NCBI RefSeq assembly: GCF_031877795.1
Contig: NC_133933.1
Span: forward strand, 67,596,003 to 67,660,002
Length of the DNA: 64,000 bases
From: Strix aluco
Lineage: Eukaryota; Chordata; Aves; Strigiformes; Strigidae
Direction of reading: 5' to 3'
Position numbers and translations under genes: made by a program
Notes under the pieces: model-generated
What the model was told of the DNA's origin: nothing
Databases searched by the model: none
The model's input: only the letters and a program-made list of their open reading frames with translations
Shown here: in pieces, positions 62,469 through 64,000 of the stretch
Numbering within the stretch: position 1 is the stretch's first letter
How the letters are laid out: each line of letters starts with the position of its first letter

Positions 62469-62502
62469 CAAAAAAAAAAAAAAGAAAAACAAAACAAAAA
62501 CC
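62469..62502. repeat. A-rich simple tract
   Basis: A run of about 14 A residues is followed by GAAAAAC and CAAAA units. It is low complexity, and no retrotransposon body lies upstream that would make it a poly(A) tail. Confidence 0.75.
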
Positions 62503-64000
62503 CAACCTGGAAGGAGAATAGTACATTCTGAAAGAAGCAGGATTTTACGTTAGTCCCCAGTGTCTCATCATTCTCTGTCAACTCGATGTTACATTGACTT
62601 TGCTCAGCCCTTGAAGGGAATCCTTGTTTTCCAGGGAAATTCATACTGCATGTGTATTATTCCACTAGCACTAATTATTCATGCTACAGAAATTCATGTT
62701 TGGTGAACCTTGTGTGCCAGTCATGAGAGAGAAGGAATATTATAACCCTTTTGACCTGTGTGTCTGTATGCTGAAGAGACTACATGCGAGTCAGCACACT
62801 TCCTAACATCAGGCAAATGTTAATCTACACCGTACATTGGACCAATCTATGCAATGGCATGGCTAGGCATAGTTTAATAAATGGCAGCACTGTGTGCTAT
62901 TCAACCAACCTTAAAAGTTTGATCTGTAACTGGGTGATGGATTGTCTTTGCTGGTGAATTGTTCACTTATTGCACCTTTCATTGGGGCTATCATGTTTGA
63001 ATGTTGTTCTTACAGCTCTTACTTTGTATCGCTGTTAATGCCATTAATTGGGGCTGTAGTCTCTGACTGTTGTTGAGGTGATAGTTTTTCACTGATGAGA
63101 GTTCAAACGTAATTAAACTGAAGCTAGTCGTCAGTGAACTCGTTCATCCTAGAAATCTTGTCATCCTGATGCATAAACTTCTGTTAGAATATGAATTGCA
63201 CATTATTGATTTTTTGTCTAAGTCAAATAACTATTCAAAATCTGTCTAGCACATCCTTACTTAAGGATTTATTTTTGCAAATATCTTTAACTTCATTTTT
63301 ATGACCAGTTGTATTGTCTTGCTAGTAACTTTTTTCTATAGGAGTGCAGTCTATACACAAATAGGCTGACTTTACATGCGTTTACAAATTGCTTACTTGT
63401 GTATTTGCACCAAATAGCAAAAAGGACCTGTTGTCTTGTTTTTATGTGCACTTCCATGGTGTCAGTATCCTAGGTAGTTCTTTATCTTAAAATACTTAGA
63501 AACTGAGTTCCCCTCAATACTAAACCATTTCTTTATACCCAGAAATCTTTTTGATTTTTTTCTGTGGGGTTTTTTGTTTACTTGTATTTTTATTCAAAGC
63601 AGACTTTTGCAGTGCTAGTGAAAAAAGCATAAAATTAACAGCTTTCCAGATTTAACAGAACAGGCTAAGGATGAGTAGGAAATTAGTTTTGGCAGCATGC
63701 GGAGATGAATTGGTAACTTGGATTTTGTTCCCTTTTTGTCTGGAACTGTTCCACTGCTGAGGCTGGAGGTAGGATGCTAGCTGTTTAGCATTTTGTTGTC
63801 TTCTAGAGAACTCACTGAGCAAGTGATGTTTTTCTAACCAAGCCTGAATTTTTTTTAGTCAAGCCTGAGCTCTGACACAGATTTTTCATGTTATCCTCAG
63901 TCTTACTGCTGTGATCCAAGTGGCCAGTTGCAGTTATTTTTAAAGAAATCATGTGGCTAACTTTCAATCTACAAGGATAGCTGAGGGAACTATCACTTAC

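Larger units (their letters stand above)
59392..64000 (+). other. Start of intron 2: no further exon seen
   Basis: The sequence after the second exon returns to intronic character. The longest open stretch in the window (169 codons, 59996-60505) lies here but begins with GTG, its first ATG is at 60074, and the product has no recognisable motif, so I do not call a gene. Also present are a T/G-rich tract (60558-60598), a 61086-61106 hairpin, an A-rich tract (62469-62502), and a stretch at about 62690-63180 that looks conserved, with a near-repeated TTGGGGCT block. Confidence 0.6.

Noticed and set aside
1-64000. CRISPR arrays, operons, tRNA or rRNA genes, integrons
   Set aside because: No regularly spaced repeats, no cloverleaf or rRNA signatures were noticed, and the sequence character is vertebrate nuclear.

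Overview
The window looks like vertebrate, specifically avian, nuclear DNA. The evidence is AT-rich sequence full of stop codons, several CR1 LINE copies ending in the CR1 tail octamer (ATTCTGTG), a solo LTR of a type I recognise from bird ERVL-like elements, many T/G- or A/C-rich simple tracts, and only one credible spliced gene. The LTR type suggests a neoavian bird rather than a chicken-like one, but that is from memory and not proven. No bacterial-style operons, CRISPR arrays, tRNA or rRNA genes were seen.

Layout. Positions 1-6100 hold no recognisable exon and are 5' flank or a 5' UTR intron. A small CpG-richer patch at about 6180-6330 is followed by a conserved-looking leader and by a protein-starting exon at 6768-6897 on the + strand (43 codons plus one base). 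The next supported exon is at 59323-59391 (69 bases, phase 1 in and phase 1 out). The two join in frame across an intron of about 52.4 kb. Positions 59392-64000 are the start of the following intron. The encoded N-terminus is short, basic and disordered-looking, and I do not recognise the gene. Nearly all of the window is therefore non-coding sequence of one gene.

Mobile DNA in the intron. There is a 5'-truncated CR1 on the minus strand at 28122-28853 with the end of its reverse-transcriptase ORF broken by a frameshift. A diverged CR1 endonuclease-region fragment lies at about 41440-41870. Short CR1 3' tails lie at 19505-19625 and 34548-34600, with another at 1165-1236 upstream of the gene. 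A solo LTR on the minus strand occupies 39419-39972, with an imperfect 5-bp target duplication.

Other signals. These include a candidate C/D-box snoRNA (25044-25111), compact inverted repeats, homopolymer runs (18 G, 20 T, 22 T), a local CpG bump with a good splice donor deep in the intron (44590-44840), and homeobox-motif-rich stretches that resemble conserved non-coding elements. No strong candidate for a wholly new biological system was found. The most useful items to follow are the identity of the split gene, the snoRNA candidate and the possible internal promoter.
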